This document shows positions 1 through 7,983 of a stretch of DNA of 32,965 nt, piece by piece. The DNA is taken from assembly GCF_015999245.1 (NCBI RefSeq), contig NZ_JAEAMR010000022.1, positions 106,411 to 139,375 on the forward strand, read 5' to 3'. A program made the translations under genes and the position numbers. Each line of letters starts with the position of its first letter. The first letter of the stretch is position 1. The DNA is from Streptomyces sp. AV19 (lineage in GTDB: Bacteria; Actinomycetota; Actinomycetes; Streptomycetales; Streptomycetaceae). The notes beneath the pieces are model-generated. The model did not search any database. It was not told the DNA's origin and saw nothing but the letters and a program-made list of their open reading frames with translations.

Positions 1-54
1 CGTCTGGGGGTTGCCCCCTCCGGGGAGTTTGAGGACGAACGCGGCGCAGCCGCG
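1..54. repeat. Intergenic repeat, inverted copy of 7745-7798
   Basis: The first 54 bases are, on the opposite strand, the same sequence as 7745-7798 with about two differences. The module contains a G-rich/C-rich hairpin (CCCCTCCGGGGAG) and the block GTTTGAGGAC. It lies beyond the 3' end of the M1 peptidase gene, where it could act in termination. The gene to the left of the window cannot be seen. Confidence 0.8.
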
Positions 55-75
55 TCGACCCGCGCGGAGCGCGAA

Positions 76-87
76 GAAACGGTGAAA
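76..87 (+). repeat. Intergenic repeat core GAAACGGTGAAA, copy 1
   Basis: This 12-base core recurs seven times in the window, always outside genes. Other copies are at 7634-7645, 8006-8017, 15633-15644 (one change), 20785-20796, 20870-20881 (one change) and 32784-32795. Here, as at 20870, it is followed by GGGCGGGGCGGGGAG. It lies downstream of the M1 peptidase gene. Confidence 0.8.
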
Positions 88-108
88 GGGCGGGGCGGGG
101 AGAAACCC

Positions 109-1533
109 CTACCCCGACGCCGCGAATCGCGGCACCCGGCGCTCGAAGAGCCACGGGCCCAGGGCGTCCTCCGCCCCCCGCCCCGCCATCCGTGCCGTGT
201 GCGCGAGGAACGTCTCCGTGTCCGCGCTCCCGCCCCGTCGCGCCTCGTGCCACGTGCGCAGCACGCGGAAGAAGCGGTCGTCGCCCGCCGCGAGGCGCAG
301 CGCGTGCAGGGCGCAGGCGCCGCGGACGTAGACGCGGTCGTCGAAGAGGTGCCGGCGGCCGGGGTCGGTGATGCGCAGGTTCTGGCGGCGGCCGGCGAGT
401 TCGTCGCGGGCCCGCCGCGCGAGTGTGTCCGCGTCGTCCTCGTCGAGGTGCTCGGACCACAGCCACTCGGCGTACGTGGCGAACCCCTCGTTGAGCCAGA
501 TGTGCTGCCAGTCGTCCAGGCCGACGCTGTCGCCGAACCACTGGTGCGCCGTCTCGTGGGCGACGAGTGTCTCCCAGCCGCGCCGCCCGTCCATGTGGTT
601 GGTGCCGAAGACGGAGAGCGTCTGGTTCTCGACGGGGGCCGCCAGCTCCGCGTCGACGACGACCACGCCGTAGGACTCGAAGGGGTAGTCGCCGAAGAGG
701 CCGGCGAAGGTCCGCAGGATCCGGCCCTGGCGGGCGAGGTCGTGGCGGACGTTCCCCTCCAGTCCGGCGGGGCAGGCGATGTGCACCGGCACGGGCGCCC
801 CGGTCTCCCCGGCCGGCCAGGTCTCCCGCGTGAACCGCCCGGTGTAGACCGCCGCGAGGTAGCTGGCCATCGGCCCGGGGTGGTGGTACGTCCAGCGCGC
901 CGCCCCGCCCGTCTCCCGGTGCTCGGTCAACGAGCCGTTGGCCAGCGCCTGGTGGCCGCCGGGGACGGTGATCGCGAAGGTGTAGGACGCCTTGTCGTCG
1001 GGGCGGTCGTTGCAGGGGAACCACGACGGCGCGCCCACCGGCTGGGAGGCGACGAGCGTGCCGTCGTGGTCGTCGCCGGTGCGGTCCCAGCCGATGGGGC
1101 CGAACTGAGAGGAGACCGGGCGGGGCCGGCCGCCGTAGCGGATGTCCAGCTCGAACGGCCGGCCCGCTTCGAGCGTCCGGTCCGCGGTGACCAGCAGCTT
1201 GCCGCCGCGCTGCCGGAAGGCGACGGGGCGGTCGTCGAGCCGTGCCTCGCGCACCTCGAGCCGGGCGAGGTCGAGTTCGACGTGGCCGACTGCGGTGTTG
1301 GCGACGGCCTCGATCCGGGCGCGGCCGTCGAGCCGTCCCGTGCCGGGGTCGTAGCCGAGCTCGAGGCCGTAGGCCAGGGTCCGGTGGCCGTACGAGCCGT
1401 GGCCGGGGAAGTAGGGCCGCGCCCGGTCGTGCCGTGAGCGCGGCCGGGGGCCGGAGACGGTCACGGCGGCGGTCAGCGGGAGCACCGCCGCCGCGAGCAG
1501 GGCACGGCGGCTGCATGTGCGTCGTCCGCCCAT
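109..1533 (-). CDS. pld: Exported M1-family zinc aminopeptidase, candidate polyamino-acid-degrading enzyme paired with pls
   Basis: A 474-residue M1 metallopeptidase. The zinc site is HETAH at about 326-330 with the third ligand E349 in NEGFA, 18 residues on. APVENQ near 299-304 stands in for the GxMEN exopeptidase motif, and Y402 is the likely transition-state tyrosine. The N-terminus (SRRALLAAAVLPLTAAV) looks like a twin-arginine signal, so the enzyme probably acts outside or on the membrane. The ATG at 1533 follows the pls stop codon by one base (TGA-C-ATG), which implies translational coupling; upstream in-frame starts lie inside pls. From family knowledge, epsilon-poly-lysine producers carry an M1-type enzyme that degrades the polymer, and the pairing with pls suggests the same role. 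That substrate is inferred; the M1 family call is firm. A second M1 peptidase is encoded at 13179-14729. Confidence 0.88.
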   Translation of the reverse strand: MGGRRTCSRRALLAAAVLPLTAAVTVSGPRPRSRHDRARPYFPGHGSYGHRTLAYGLELGYDPGTGRLDGRARIEAVANTAVGHVELDLARLEVREARLDDRPVAFRQRGGKLLVTADRTLEAGRPFELDIRYGGRPRPVSSQFGPIGWDRTGDDHDGTLVASQPVGAPSWFPCNDRPDDKASYTFAITVPGGHQALANGSLTEHRETGGAARWTYHHPGPMASYLAAVYTGRFTRETWPAGETGAPVPVHIACPAGLEGNVRHDLARQGRILRTFAGLFGDYPFESYGVVVVDAELAAPVENQTLSVFGTNHMDGRRGWETLVAHETAHQWFGDSVGLDDWQHIWLNEGFATYAEWLWSEHLDEDDADTLARRARDELAGRRQNLRITDPGRRHLFDDRVYVRGACALHALRLAAGDDRFFRVLRTWHEARRGGSADTETFLAHTARMAGRGAEDALGPWLFERRVPRFAASG

Positions 1534-1534
1534 G

Positions 1535-4500
1535 TCACGCGGCGGCTTCCCGCTCCGCCGCGGGCGCCGGGGCGACCGGCGCCGGGCGCTCGCCGGCGAT
1601 GGGGTTGCCCGCCCAGCGGGTGCCCGCCGGGACGTACTCGCCGCGCATGACGAGGGAGGAGGGGGCGACGGCGGTGTGCGCGCCGACGTGGGTGCCGGGG
1701 AGCACGATGCCGTGCGGGCCGAGCGAGGCCCCTTCGGCGAGGTGGACGGTGTCCATGCGCATGATCCGGTCGTGGAAGAGGTGGGTCTGCAGGACGCAGC
1801 CCCGGCCGACGGTGGCACCGTCGCCGAGGGTGATGAGGTCGGGTTCCGGCAGCCAGTGGGTGTCGCACCACACGCCCCGGCCGATCCGCACGCCCAGGGT
1901 GCGCAGCCACCAGTTGAGCACGGGGGTGCCGGTGAAGGGACCCGCCAGCCAGGGGACGGCCAGGGACTCCACGAAGGTGTCGTAGAGCTCGTTGCGCCAC
2001 ACGAAAGAGCTCCACAGCGGGTGTTCGCCCGTCCGGAAGCGGCCCATCAGCAGCCACTTCGCGGCCGTGGCGATCAGTCCGGCGACGAGGGAGCAGACGA
2101 CGAGCAGCGGGATGCCGACGAGCGCGGCGAGCCCCGGCCCGCCGGTGATGAGGGCCTGCTGCTGGCCGATGATGACCACGTCGGCCAGCGCGAGGCCGCA
2201 CATCAGCGGCAGGACGCGGCAGAGTTCGACGGCCGAGCGGGCCAGGACGAGGCGTCGGGGCGGCTCGAAGGTGCGGCCCGCGTCGGCCGTGGTGGCCACG
2301 CGGGGCAGCGGCATGGCGGGGCGGCCCAGCCAGGAGGTGCCGGGTTCGCTGTGCTCGGGCGCGTCGGACAGGACGCCGATCAGGCCGTGGTCGGGGACGG
2401 CGCGGCCGGGGCCGATGATGCCGGAGTTCCCGAGGAAGGCGCGCCGCCCGACGCGGGCGGTGCCCAGGCGCAGCCAGCCGCCGCGCAGTTCGTAGGGCGC
2501 GACGAGGGTGTCGTCGGCGAGGAACGCCCCGTCGTCCACGGTCAGCAGGGACGGCAGCGGCAGCACGGTGGACAGTTCGGCCCGGCGGCCGACCTTGGCG
2601 CCGAGCATCCGCAGCCAGACGGGGGTGAGAAGGCCGGCGTAGACCGGGAAAAGGTTTCGGCGGGCGCCGTTGAGCAGCCGGGTGATGAACCAGGCGCGCC
2701 AGGCGACGCCGCCGCAGGCCGGGTGGAGGCCCGGCGCGATGCCCCGGTTGAGGACGCGGACGGTGAGCGCGACGACCAGCATCCAGGACAGCGTGGTGAC
2801 GACGGTGAGCACGGGGACGGCGAGCAGGACGCGCAGGGCGACCGAGCTCAGCGAGCCGCCGCCCTTGACCAGGAAGTAGGTGACGACCAGGGCGGGCGCG
2901 GCCGCGAGCAGCGGCAGCAGCGGCATGCCGGCCAGGGACAGGGCGTAGGCGGCGGACCAGCGGCGGGAGCGCCCGGCGCGGGGCTCGGGCCAGATGCCGC
3001 CGGGGTGGGCGGGGCCTCCGACGCGGTGGGCGGCGGCGTCGAGGCGGGCGGGCGAGCCGACCCAGGTCTGCCCGGCGGGCACGTGGCCGTCGAGGCAGGC
3101 GCCGGAGGTGAGTTCGGCCCGGGGGCCGAGGGAGGAGCCGGGCATCAGCATGCTGCGGTGGCCGGCGCGGGAGTCGGCGCCCAGCCGTACGGTGCCGACG
3201 TGCAGGGTCTCGCCGTCGATCCACCAGCCGGCGATGTCGGCCTCGGGCTCGACGCTCGCGCCGTCGCCGAACTCGGCGAGGCCGGTGACCGGGGGCATGG
3301 CGTGCAGGGCGACGTTGCGGCCGGCCCGGCAGCCGAGGGCGCGGGCGTACCAGGGCGCCCACGGGGTGCCCATCAGGGCCGGGACGCCGAAGGCGGCGAC
3401 GGTCCGTTCCGCGGTCCACAGCCGCAGGTGGACCCGGCCGCCGCGGGGGTGGGCGCCGGGGGCGATCCCGTGGGTGAGCAGCCGGGCGGCGGCCGCGCCG
3501 ACGGCGAACCGGCCGGGGGCGCTGAAGAGCAGGACCCAGGCGACGGCGATCAGCCACCACGAGGTGTGGGGGGCCCAGGTCTGCGGGGCCAGGATGCCGA
3601 GAATGTTGTCGGCGGCGGCCAGTCCGGTGAGGATGCGCAGGCCCTGAACGCCGTAGAGCACGGTCTGGACGAGGATCTGGGCGGCGCCGGTGCGGCGGCC
3701 GACGGGCCGGACGGGCCGTCTCGGCGCGGGGTCCTCGGCGGGGGTGTCGAGGGAGTCGATGTGCCCGGCCATGTCCGCGAGGACCGGGTGCCGGTAGAGG
3801 CCCGCGACGGAGACGCCGGGGTGGTGCTCGCGCAGGGCCGAGGCCATGCGGGCGGCGGTCAGGCTGGTGCCGCCCATGGTGACGAAGTCGTCGTCGGCGC
3901 CGGGCCGGACGCCCAGCAGTTCCTCCCACAGCCCGGCCAGGCGGGCGGCGGTGCCGTGCAGTTCCCCGGTCCGCGCGGGGCCGTCGTCGCCGGTGGTGGG
4001 CAGGGGCCAGGGCAGGGCGTCGCGGTCGACCTTGCCGGAGGTCCGGGTGGGCAGGTCGTCGACCTCGGCGAGGACGGGGACGAGGGCGGCGGGCAGCCGC
4101 TCGGTCAGCAGCTTTCTCGCGCCGCCGCGGTCGAAGCCGGGGCCCGGTACGAGGTAGCCGACGAGGAGCGGGGAGCCGGACGGGGTGGTGCGCACCGCCG
4201 CCGCGGCGCCGCGCACGCCGGGGAGTTCGCCGAGCGCGGCGTCGATCTCGCCGAGCTCGACGCGCCGGCCGCCCAGTTTGACCTGGTCGTCGGCGCGGCC
4301 GGTGAAGACCAGGCCCGCCTCGTCGGCGCGGACGAGGTCGCCGGTGCGGTAGGCGCGCTCGCTGTCGAGGGCGGCGCAGGGGCGGAAGCGCTCGGCGTCC
4401 TTGGCGGGGTCGAGATAGCGGCCGGTTCCGACGCCCGCGATGACCAGCTCGCCCTCGTCGCCGAACGGGACGGGGTCGTCGTTCTCGTCGACGACGGCGA

Positions 4501-5506
4501 GCTCCCAGCCGTCGAGCGGCAGCCCGATGCGGACGGGCTCGCCCGGTGTCATGCGGGCCGCGCAGGCGACGACGGTGGTCTCGGTGGGGCCGTAGGTGTT
4601 CCACATCTCGCGGCCGGGGACGGCGAACCGCTCGACGAGGCCGGGCGGGCACGCCTCGCCGCCGACGATCAGCAGCCGGACGCGGTCCAGGGACTCCTGC
4701 GGCCACAGGGCGGCGAGGGTGGGCACCGTGGAGACGACGGTCACCGCCCGCTCGATCAGCCAGGGGCCCAGTTCGTGGCCCGCCCGGACCAGGGAGCGCG
4801 GGGCGGGGACCAGGCAGGCGCCGTGCCGCCAGGCCAGCCACATCTCCTCGCAGGAGGCGTCGAAGGCCACCGAGAGGCCGGCGAGGACCCGGTCGCCGGG
4901 GCCCAGCGGCTCGTCCCGGAGGAAGAGCGCGGCCTCGGCGTCGGTGAAGGCCGCGGCGCTGCGGTGGGACACCGCGACGCCCTTGGGGGCACCGGTGGAA
5001 CCGGAGGTGAAGATGATCCAGGCGTCGTCCTCCGGCAGCGGGAGCCGGGACGCGGCCGCCACCGGCCCGCGCCGGCCGGGGGCGAGCGAGCCGTCCGCAG
5101 TGACGATTCCGCAGACGTCGGCCTCCTGGAAGACCGTGGCCGCGCGTTCCTCGGGGTCGTCGGCGTCCACCGGCACGTACGCGGCCGAGCAGCGCAGGAC
5201 GGCGAGGATCGACAGGTAGAGCTCCGCGGTCCCGGAGGGGACGCGGACGCCGACCCTGTCCCCCGGTCCGACTCCGGCCGCGCGCAGCCGGCCGGCCCGT
5301 TCCTCGACCGCCGCGCACAGTTCCCGGTAGGTGAGCACGCCGGCCTCGGTGTCGAGGGCGGGGGCCTCGGGGTGCGTGGCCGCCGTGGTGTCGAGGACGT
5401 CGATCAGGGTGCGCTCGCCGTGGGGCGGCGCGCCCGCGTAACGCGCCCGCCCCACCGAGGGGGCCAGTGGGGTGGGCGGCGTGGAACCTGAAAGAGTCGG
5501 GGACAT
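1535..5506 (-). CDS. pls: Pls-type NRPS: membrane-bound poly-amino-acid (probably epsilon-poly-L-lysine) synthetase
   Basis: A 1323-residue protein with the full layout of the Pls/PosA family (S. albulus Pls is about 1319 aa). The adenylation domain spans about 30-510: core A3 IIFTSGSTGAPKG at 164-176, YGPTE near 305-309, and the A10 lysine K492 in TSGK. The carrier domain (about 515-590) has phosphopantetheine serine S548 in GGTSL. Then come about six membrane helices alternating with three related soluble modules, beginning near 686, 928 and 1162 at HP-containing motifs. There is no thioesterase or ordinary condensation domain. In this family the A domain loads one amino acid and the C-terminal modules polymerise it in free chains. 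I read the pocket as D216 A217 E220 S259 I280 G282 T304 V312 V313 K492. The start at 5506 (MSPTLSGS) is preferred because the longer frame adds non-conserved sequence. Family call very sure; lysine as substrate probable. Confidence 0.93.
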   Translation of the reverse strand: MSPTLSGSTPPTPLAPSVGRARYAGAPPHGERTLIDVLDTTAATHPEAPALDTEAGVLTYRELCAAVEERAGRLRAAGVGPGDRVGVRVPSGTAELYLSILAVLRCSAAYVPVDADDPEERAATVFQEADVCGIVTADGSLAPGRRGPVAAASRLPLPEDDAWIIFTSGSTGAPKGVAVSHRSAAAFTDAEAALFLRDEPLGPGDRVLAGLSVAFDASCEEMWLAWRHGACLVPAPRSLVRAGHELGPWLIERAVTVVSTVPTLAALWPQESLDRVRLLIVGGEACPPGLVERFAVPGREMWNTYGPTETTVVACAARMTPGEPVRIGLPLDGWELAVVDENDDPVPFGDEGELVIAGVGTGRYLDPAKDAERFRPCAALDSERAYRTGDLVRADEAGLVFTGRADDQVKLGGRRVELGEIDAALGELPGVRGAAAAVRTTPSGSPLLVGYLVPGPGFDRGGARKLLTERLPAALVPVLAEVDDLPTRTSGKVDRDALPWPLPTTGDDGPARTGELHGTAARLAGLWEELLGVRPGADDDFVTMGGTSLTAARMASALREHHPGVSVAGLYRHPVLADMAGHIDSLDTPAEDPAPRRPVRPVGRRTGAAQILVQTVLYGVQGLRILTGLAAADNILGILAPQTWAPHTSWWLIAVAWVLLFSAPGRFAVGAAAARLLTHGIAPGAHPRGGRVHLRLWTAERTVAAFGVPALMGTPWAPWYARALGCRAGRNVALHAMPPVTGLAEFGDGASVEPEADIAGWWIDGETLHVGTVRLGADSRAGHRSMLMPGSSLGPRAELTSGACLDGHVPAGQTWVGSPARLDAAAHRVGGPAHPGGIWPEPRAGRSRRWSAAYALSLAGMPLLPLLAAAPALVVTYFLVKGGGSLSSVALRVLLAVPVLTVVTTLSWMLVVALTVRVLNRGIAPGLHPACGGVAWRAWFITRLLNGARRNLFPVYAGLLTPVWLRMLGAKVGRRAELSTVLPLPSLLTVDDGAFLADDTLVAPYELRGGWLRLGTARVGRRAFLGNSGIIGPGRAVPDHGLIGVLSDAPEHSEPGTSWLGRPAMPLPRVATTADAGRTFEPPRRLVLARSAVELCRVLPLMCGLALADVVIIGQQQALITGGPGLAALVGIPLLVVCSLVAGLIATAAKWLLMGRFRTGEHPLWSSFVWRNELYDTFVESLAVPWLAGPFTGTPVLNWWLRTLGVRIGRGVWCDTHWLPEPDLITLGDGATVGRGCVLQTHLFHDRIMRMDTVHLAEGASLGPHGIVLPGTHVGAHTAVAPSSLVMRGEYVPAGTRWAGNPIAGERPAPVAPAPAAEREAAA

Positions 5507-5679
5507 GGCCTTACGCCTCAATTCGACGTCGGGGATGCGGACGCCCCGCGGACGTCCGCACCCACAGACGTCGCTCCGCACCCACGGGTTCGTACGAACG
5601 AGGCCAATGTTCCGTAAATCGAACACCCGGCGGAGATGTCTAGGGGCGGACTCTTTTCCACCGTACGTGTCGTTTCTCC

Positions 5680-5697
5680 GGAAAACCACGGTTTTCC
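5680..5697. promoter_or_regulatory. Inverted repeat GGAAAACC-AC-GGTTTTCC
   Basis: A perfect 8-bp inverted repeat with a 2-base centre, about 175-190 bp upstream of the pls start. The 18-bp dyad without a real loop looks more like a dimeric repressor site than an RNA hairpin. No matching regulator is encoded next to it. Confidence 0.5.
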
Positions 5698-5706
5698 CGG
5701 ACCGGG

Positions 5707-5749
5707 ACCTCAGCCGACCCTTGGCGAAGAGTTGACCTGCGGCTGAGGT
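5707..5749. terminator. 10-bp inverted repeat downstream of the ABC-F gene
   Basis: ACCTCAGCCG (5707-5716) and CGGCTGAGGT (5740-5749) are perfect inverted copies separated by 23 bases. Being 55-97 bases past the ABC-F stop on the minus strand, this could form its terminator stem. It could also be a paired regulator site for pls. There is no U-tract, which is usual in this group. Confidence 0.45.
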
Positions 5750-5756
5750 TGTTTTC

Positions 5757-5770
5757 GGGAAAAAATTCCC
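5757..5770. terminator. Short palindrome GGGAA-AAAA-TTCCC after the ABC-F gene
   Basis: GGGAAAAAATTCCC is a 5-bp stem with a 4-base A loop, 34 bases past the ABC-F stop codon. On the minus strand the loop is a T-run, so it may contribute to termination. It is too small to be convincing alone. Confidence 0.3.
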
Positions 5771-5803
5771 CCGTTCGGGGCACCAGAACAGGGAACCGCG
5801 GGC

Positions 5804-7471
5804 TCAGTGCTCCATAATGCGGCCCGCCTCGACCTCGATCCGGCGGGTGGTGTGCACGGCGTCGAGCATCCGCCGGTCGTGGGTGACGAGCAGGAGCGTG
5901 CCGGTGTACGAGGCCAGCGCCGACTCCAGTTGCTCGATGGCCGGCAGGTCGAGGTGGTTGGTGGGCTCGTCGAGGACGAGCAGGTTGACGCCGCGGGCCT
6001 GGAGCAGGGCGAGCGCGGACCGCGTCCGCTCGCCGGGCGAGAGCGTCGCGGCCGGGCGCAGGACGTGCTCGGCCTTGAGGCCGAACTTGGCCAGCAGCGT
6101 GCGGACGTCCCCGGGGGCCAGCTCCGGGACGGCCGCCCCGAACGCGTCGAGCAGCGTCTCCGGTCCGAAGAACAGCGCCCGCGCCTGGTCCACCTCGCCG
6201 ACGACCACGCCGGGGCCGAGCGAGGCGCTGCCCGCGTCCAGCGGCAGCCTGCCGAGCAGGGCGGCCAGCAGGGTCGACTTGCCCGAGCCGTTGGCCCCCG
6301 TGACCGCGACCCGGTCCGCCCAGTCGATCTGGAGGTCCACCGGGCCGAAGGCGAACTCGCCGCGGCGCGCCTCGGCACCGCGCAGGGTGGCCACCACGGC
6401 GCCCGAGCGGGGCGCCGCGGCGATCTCCATCCGCAGCTCCCACTCCTTGCGCGGCTCCTCGACGGTGTCCAGCCGCTCGATGAGCCGCTCCGTCTGCCGG
6501 GCCTTGGCCGCCTGCTTCTCCGTGGACTCCGCGCGGAACTTGCGGCCGATCTTGTCGTTGTCGGTGGACTTGCGGCGGGCGTTGCGCACGCCCTTCTCCA
6601 TCCAGTTCCGCTGGGTGCGGGCGCGGGCCTCCAGCGCGGCGCGGGTGTCCGCGTACTCGTCGTACGCCTCGCGGGCGTGCCGGCGGGCGCGGGCGCGCTC
6701 CTCCAGGTACGCCGCGTAGCCGCCGCCGTAGAGGTTGACCTGCTGCTGCGCGAGGTCCAGCTCCAGCACCTGGTTGACCGTGCGGGTCAGGAACTCGCGG
6801 TCGTGGCTCACCAGGACCGTGCCGGCGCGCAGGCCGGTGACGAAGCGCTCCAGGCGGTCGAGGCCGTCCAGGTCGAGGTCGTTGGTGGGCTCGTCCAGGA
6901 GGAAGACGTCGTAGCGGCTGAGGAGGAGGGAGGCGAGGCCCGCGCGGGCGGCCTGGCCGCCGGACAGGCTCGTCATGGGGCGGTCCAGGCCGACGGTCAG
7001 GCCGAGTTCGGCGACGACCTCCTCGGCGCGTTCGTCGAGGTCGGCGCCGCCGAGTGCCAGCCAGCGCTCCAGGGCCGTCGCGTACGCGTCGTCGGCGCCC
7101 TTCGCGCCCTCGACGAGCGCCTCGGTCGCCTCGTCCAGCGCCGCCTGGGCCTCGGTGACGCCGGTGCGGCGGGCGAGGAACGCGCGGACGCTCTCGCCGG
7201 GGCGGCGGTCCGGCTCCTGCGGGAGGTATCCGACGGTGGCGGTCGGGGGGCTGAGGCGGAGGGCGCCCTGCTCGGGGCGGGTGCCGGTCTTTCCGTTTTC
7301 GCCGTCCTCGCCGGCTCCGGCGAGGAGGCGGAGGAGGGTGGACTTGCCCGCTCCGTTGGCCCCGACGAGGCCGATCACGTCGCCGGGGGCGACGACGAGG
7401 TCGAGGTGCGAGAAGAGGGTGCGGTCGCCGTGGCCGGCGGAGAGGTCTTTGGCGACGAGGGTGGCGTTCAT
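5804..7471 (-). CDS. ABC-F family ATPase (two ABC domains, no membrane segment)
   Basis: A 555-residue soluble protein with two tandem ABC domains. Domain 1 has Walker A GANGAGKST (37-45), signature LSGGQ (169-173) and Walker B/DEPTND (190-198). Domain 2 has GANGSGKST (392-400), LSPGE (477-481) and DEPTNH (501-506). A charged linker (about 255-345) joins them. This is the ABC-F layout: cytosolic proteins that bind the ribosomal E site and act as translation factors or antibiotic-resistance factors, not transporters. The ATG at 7471 precedes the conserved MNATLVAKDL; longer starts add Pro/Arg-rich non-conserved sequence. The gene runs the same way as pls but 297 bp upstream, so it is probably a separate unit. 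Which ABC-F subgroup it belongs to cannot be told by eye. Confidence 0.93.
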   Translation of the reverse strand: MNATLVAKDLSAGHGDRTLFSHLDLVVAPGDVIGLVGANGAGKSTLLRLLAGAGEDGENGKTGTRPEQGALRLSPPTATVGYLPQEPDRRPGESVRAFLARRTGVTEAQAALDEATEALVEGAKGADDAYATALERWLALGGADLDERAEEVVAELGLTVGLDRPMTSLSGGQAARAGLASLLLSRYDVFLLDEPTNDLDLDGLDRLERFVTGLRAGTVLVSHDREFLTRTVNQVLELDLAQQQVNLYGGGYAAYLEERARARRHAREAYDEYADTRAALEARARTQRNWMEKGVRNARRKSTDNDKIGRKFRAESTEKQAAKARQTERLIERLDTVEEPRKEWELRMEIAAAPRSGAVVATLRGAEARRGEFAFGPVDLQIDWADRVAVTGANGSGKSTLLAALLGRLPLDAGSASLGPGVVVGEVDQARALFFGPETLLDAFGAAVPELAPGDVRTLLAKFGLKAEHVLRPAATLSPGERTRSALALLQARGVNLLVLDEPTNHLDLPAIEQLESALASYTGTLLLVTHDRRMLDAVHTTRRIEVEAGRIMEH

Positions 7472-7670
7472 GGCGGGTCGAGCGTACCGGGCCGGTGGGG
7501 CGGGGTTCGAATGGGTTCTTGCTCGCCGCCCCGGGCCGGGCGCCGGGCGGGGGCTTCGCCCCCTGCACCCCCGCAAAGCGGCTTCGCCGCTTTGTCCTCA
7601 ATCGCCGGACGGGCTGGGTGCCCCTCCCCGCCCTTTCACCGTTTCTTCCGGGGCAAGCCCCGGGGCCCCG

Positions 7671-7710
7671 CACCGCGCTGCGCGCGGTAGGCGGGGGCTG
7701 CGCCCCCTGC
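7671..7710. repeat. Left arm of a perfect 40-bp inverted repeat
   Basis: All 40 bases are reproduced on the opposite strand at 7944-7983. The similarity continues, less perfectly, outward to the GAAACGGTGAAA cores on both sides. The arms are separated by 233 bases. Confidence 0.85.
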
Positions 7711-7943
7711 ACCCCGCCTCGGGGCTCCGCCCCGGACCCCGCAACGCGGCTGCGCCGCGTTCGTCCTCAAGCTCCCCGGAGGGGGCGACCCCCAGACGGG
7801 CTGGATAGCGCGCCCGGGCGCGAATTCAGCCCGTCGCCCCCTCCGGGGAGCTTGAGGACAGCGCCCGGAGGGCGCTTCGGGGGGCCAGGGGGCGAAGCCC
7901 CCGGTCAACGCGGCGAAGCCACGTTACGGGCCCCGGTGGGGGC

Positions 7944-7983
7944 GCAGGGGGCGCAGCCCCCGCCTACCGCGCGCAGCGCGGTG
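7944..7983. repeat. Right arm of a perfect 40-bp inverted repeat
   Basis: Exact reverse complement of 7671-7710. A diverged relative of the same module lies at the right edge of the window, near 32819-32865. Confidence 0.85.

Larger units (their letters stand above)
5507..5803 (-). promoter_or_regulatory. Leader and promoter region of pls, rich in palindromes and direct repeats
   Basis: This 297-bp gap between the ABC-F gene and pls has lower GC than its flanks. It holds a perfect 12-bp palindrome GTTCGTACGAAC (5588-5599). An 11-bp direct repeat TCCGCACCCAC occurs at 5555-5565 and 5575-5585, spaced 20 bp apart, about two helical turns. Three inverted repeats lie further upstream (listed separately). 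I cannot pick a promoter with confidence. TTTACG and TACGAA, 18 bp apart on the minus strand near the palindrome, are weak candidates. A GAGG/AAGG run just before the ATG could serve as ribosome site. Confidence 0.5.

Noticed and set aside
1517..5491. Plus-strand open frame of over 1300 codons opposite the synthetase gene
   Set aside because: It mirrors the third-position bias of pls, has Gly/Ala/Asp-rich low-complexity content and no domain. Similar antisense frames at 9994-12123, 18500-20839 and 5807-7690 were dropped for the same reason.
5588..5599. GTTCGTACGAAC in the pls leader as another KstR-type operator
   Set aside because: The half-sites are in the opposite order (GTTC...GAAC rather than GAAC...GTTC), so it does not fit the motif.
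5804..7471. ABC-F gene as the exporter of the poly-amino acid
   Set aside because: ABC-F proteins have no membrane domain and act on ribosomes; the synthetase itself is membrane-embedded and is thought to extrude its product.
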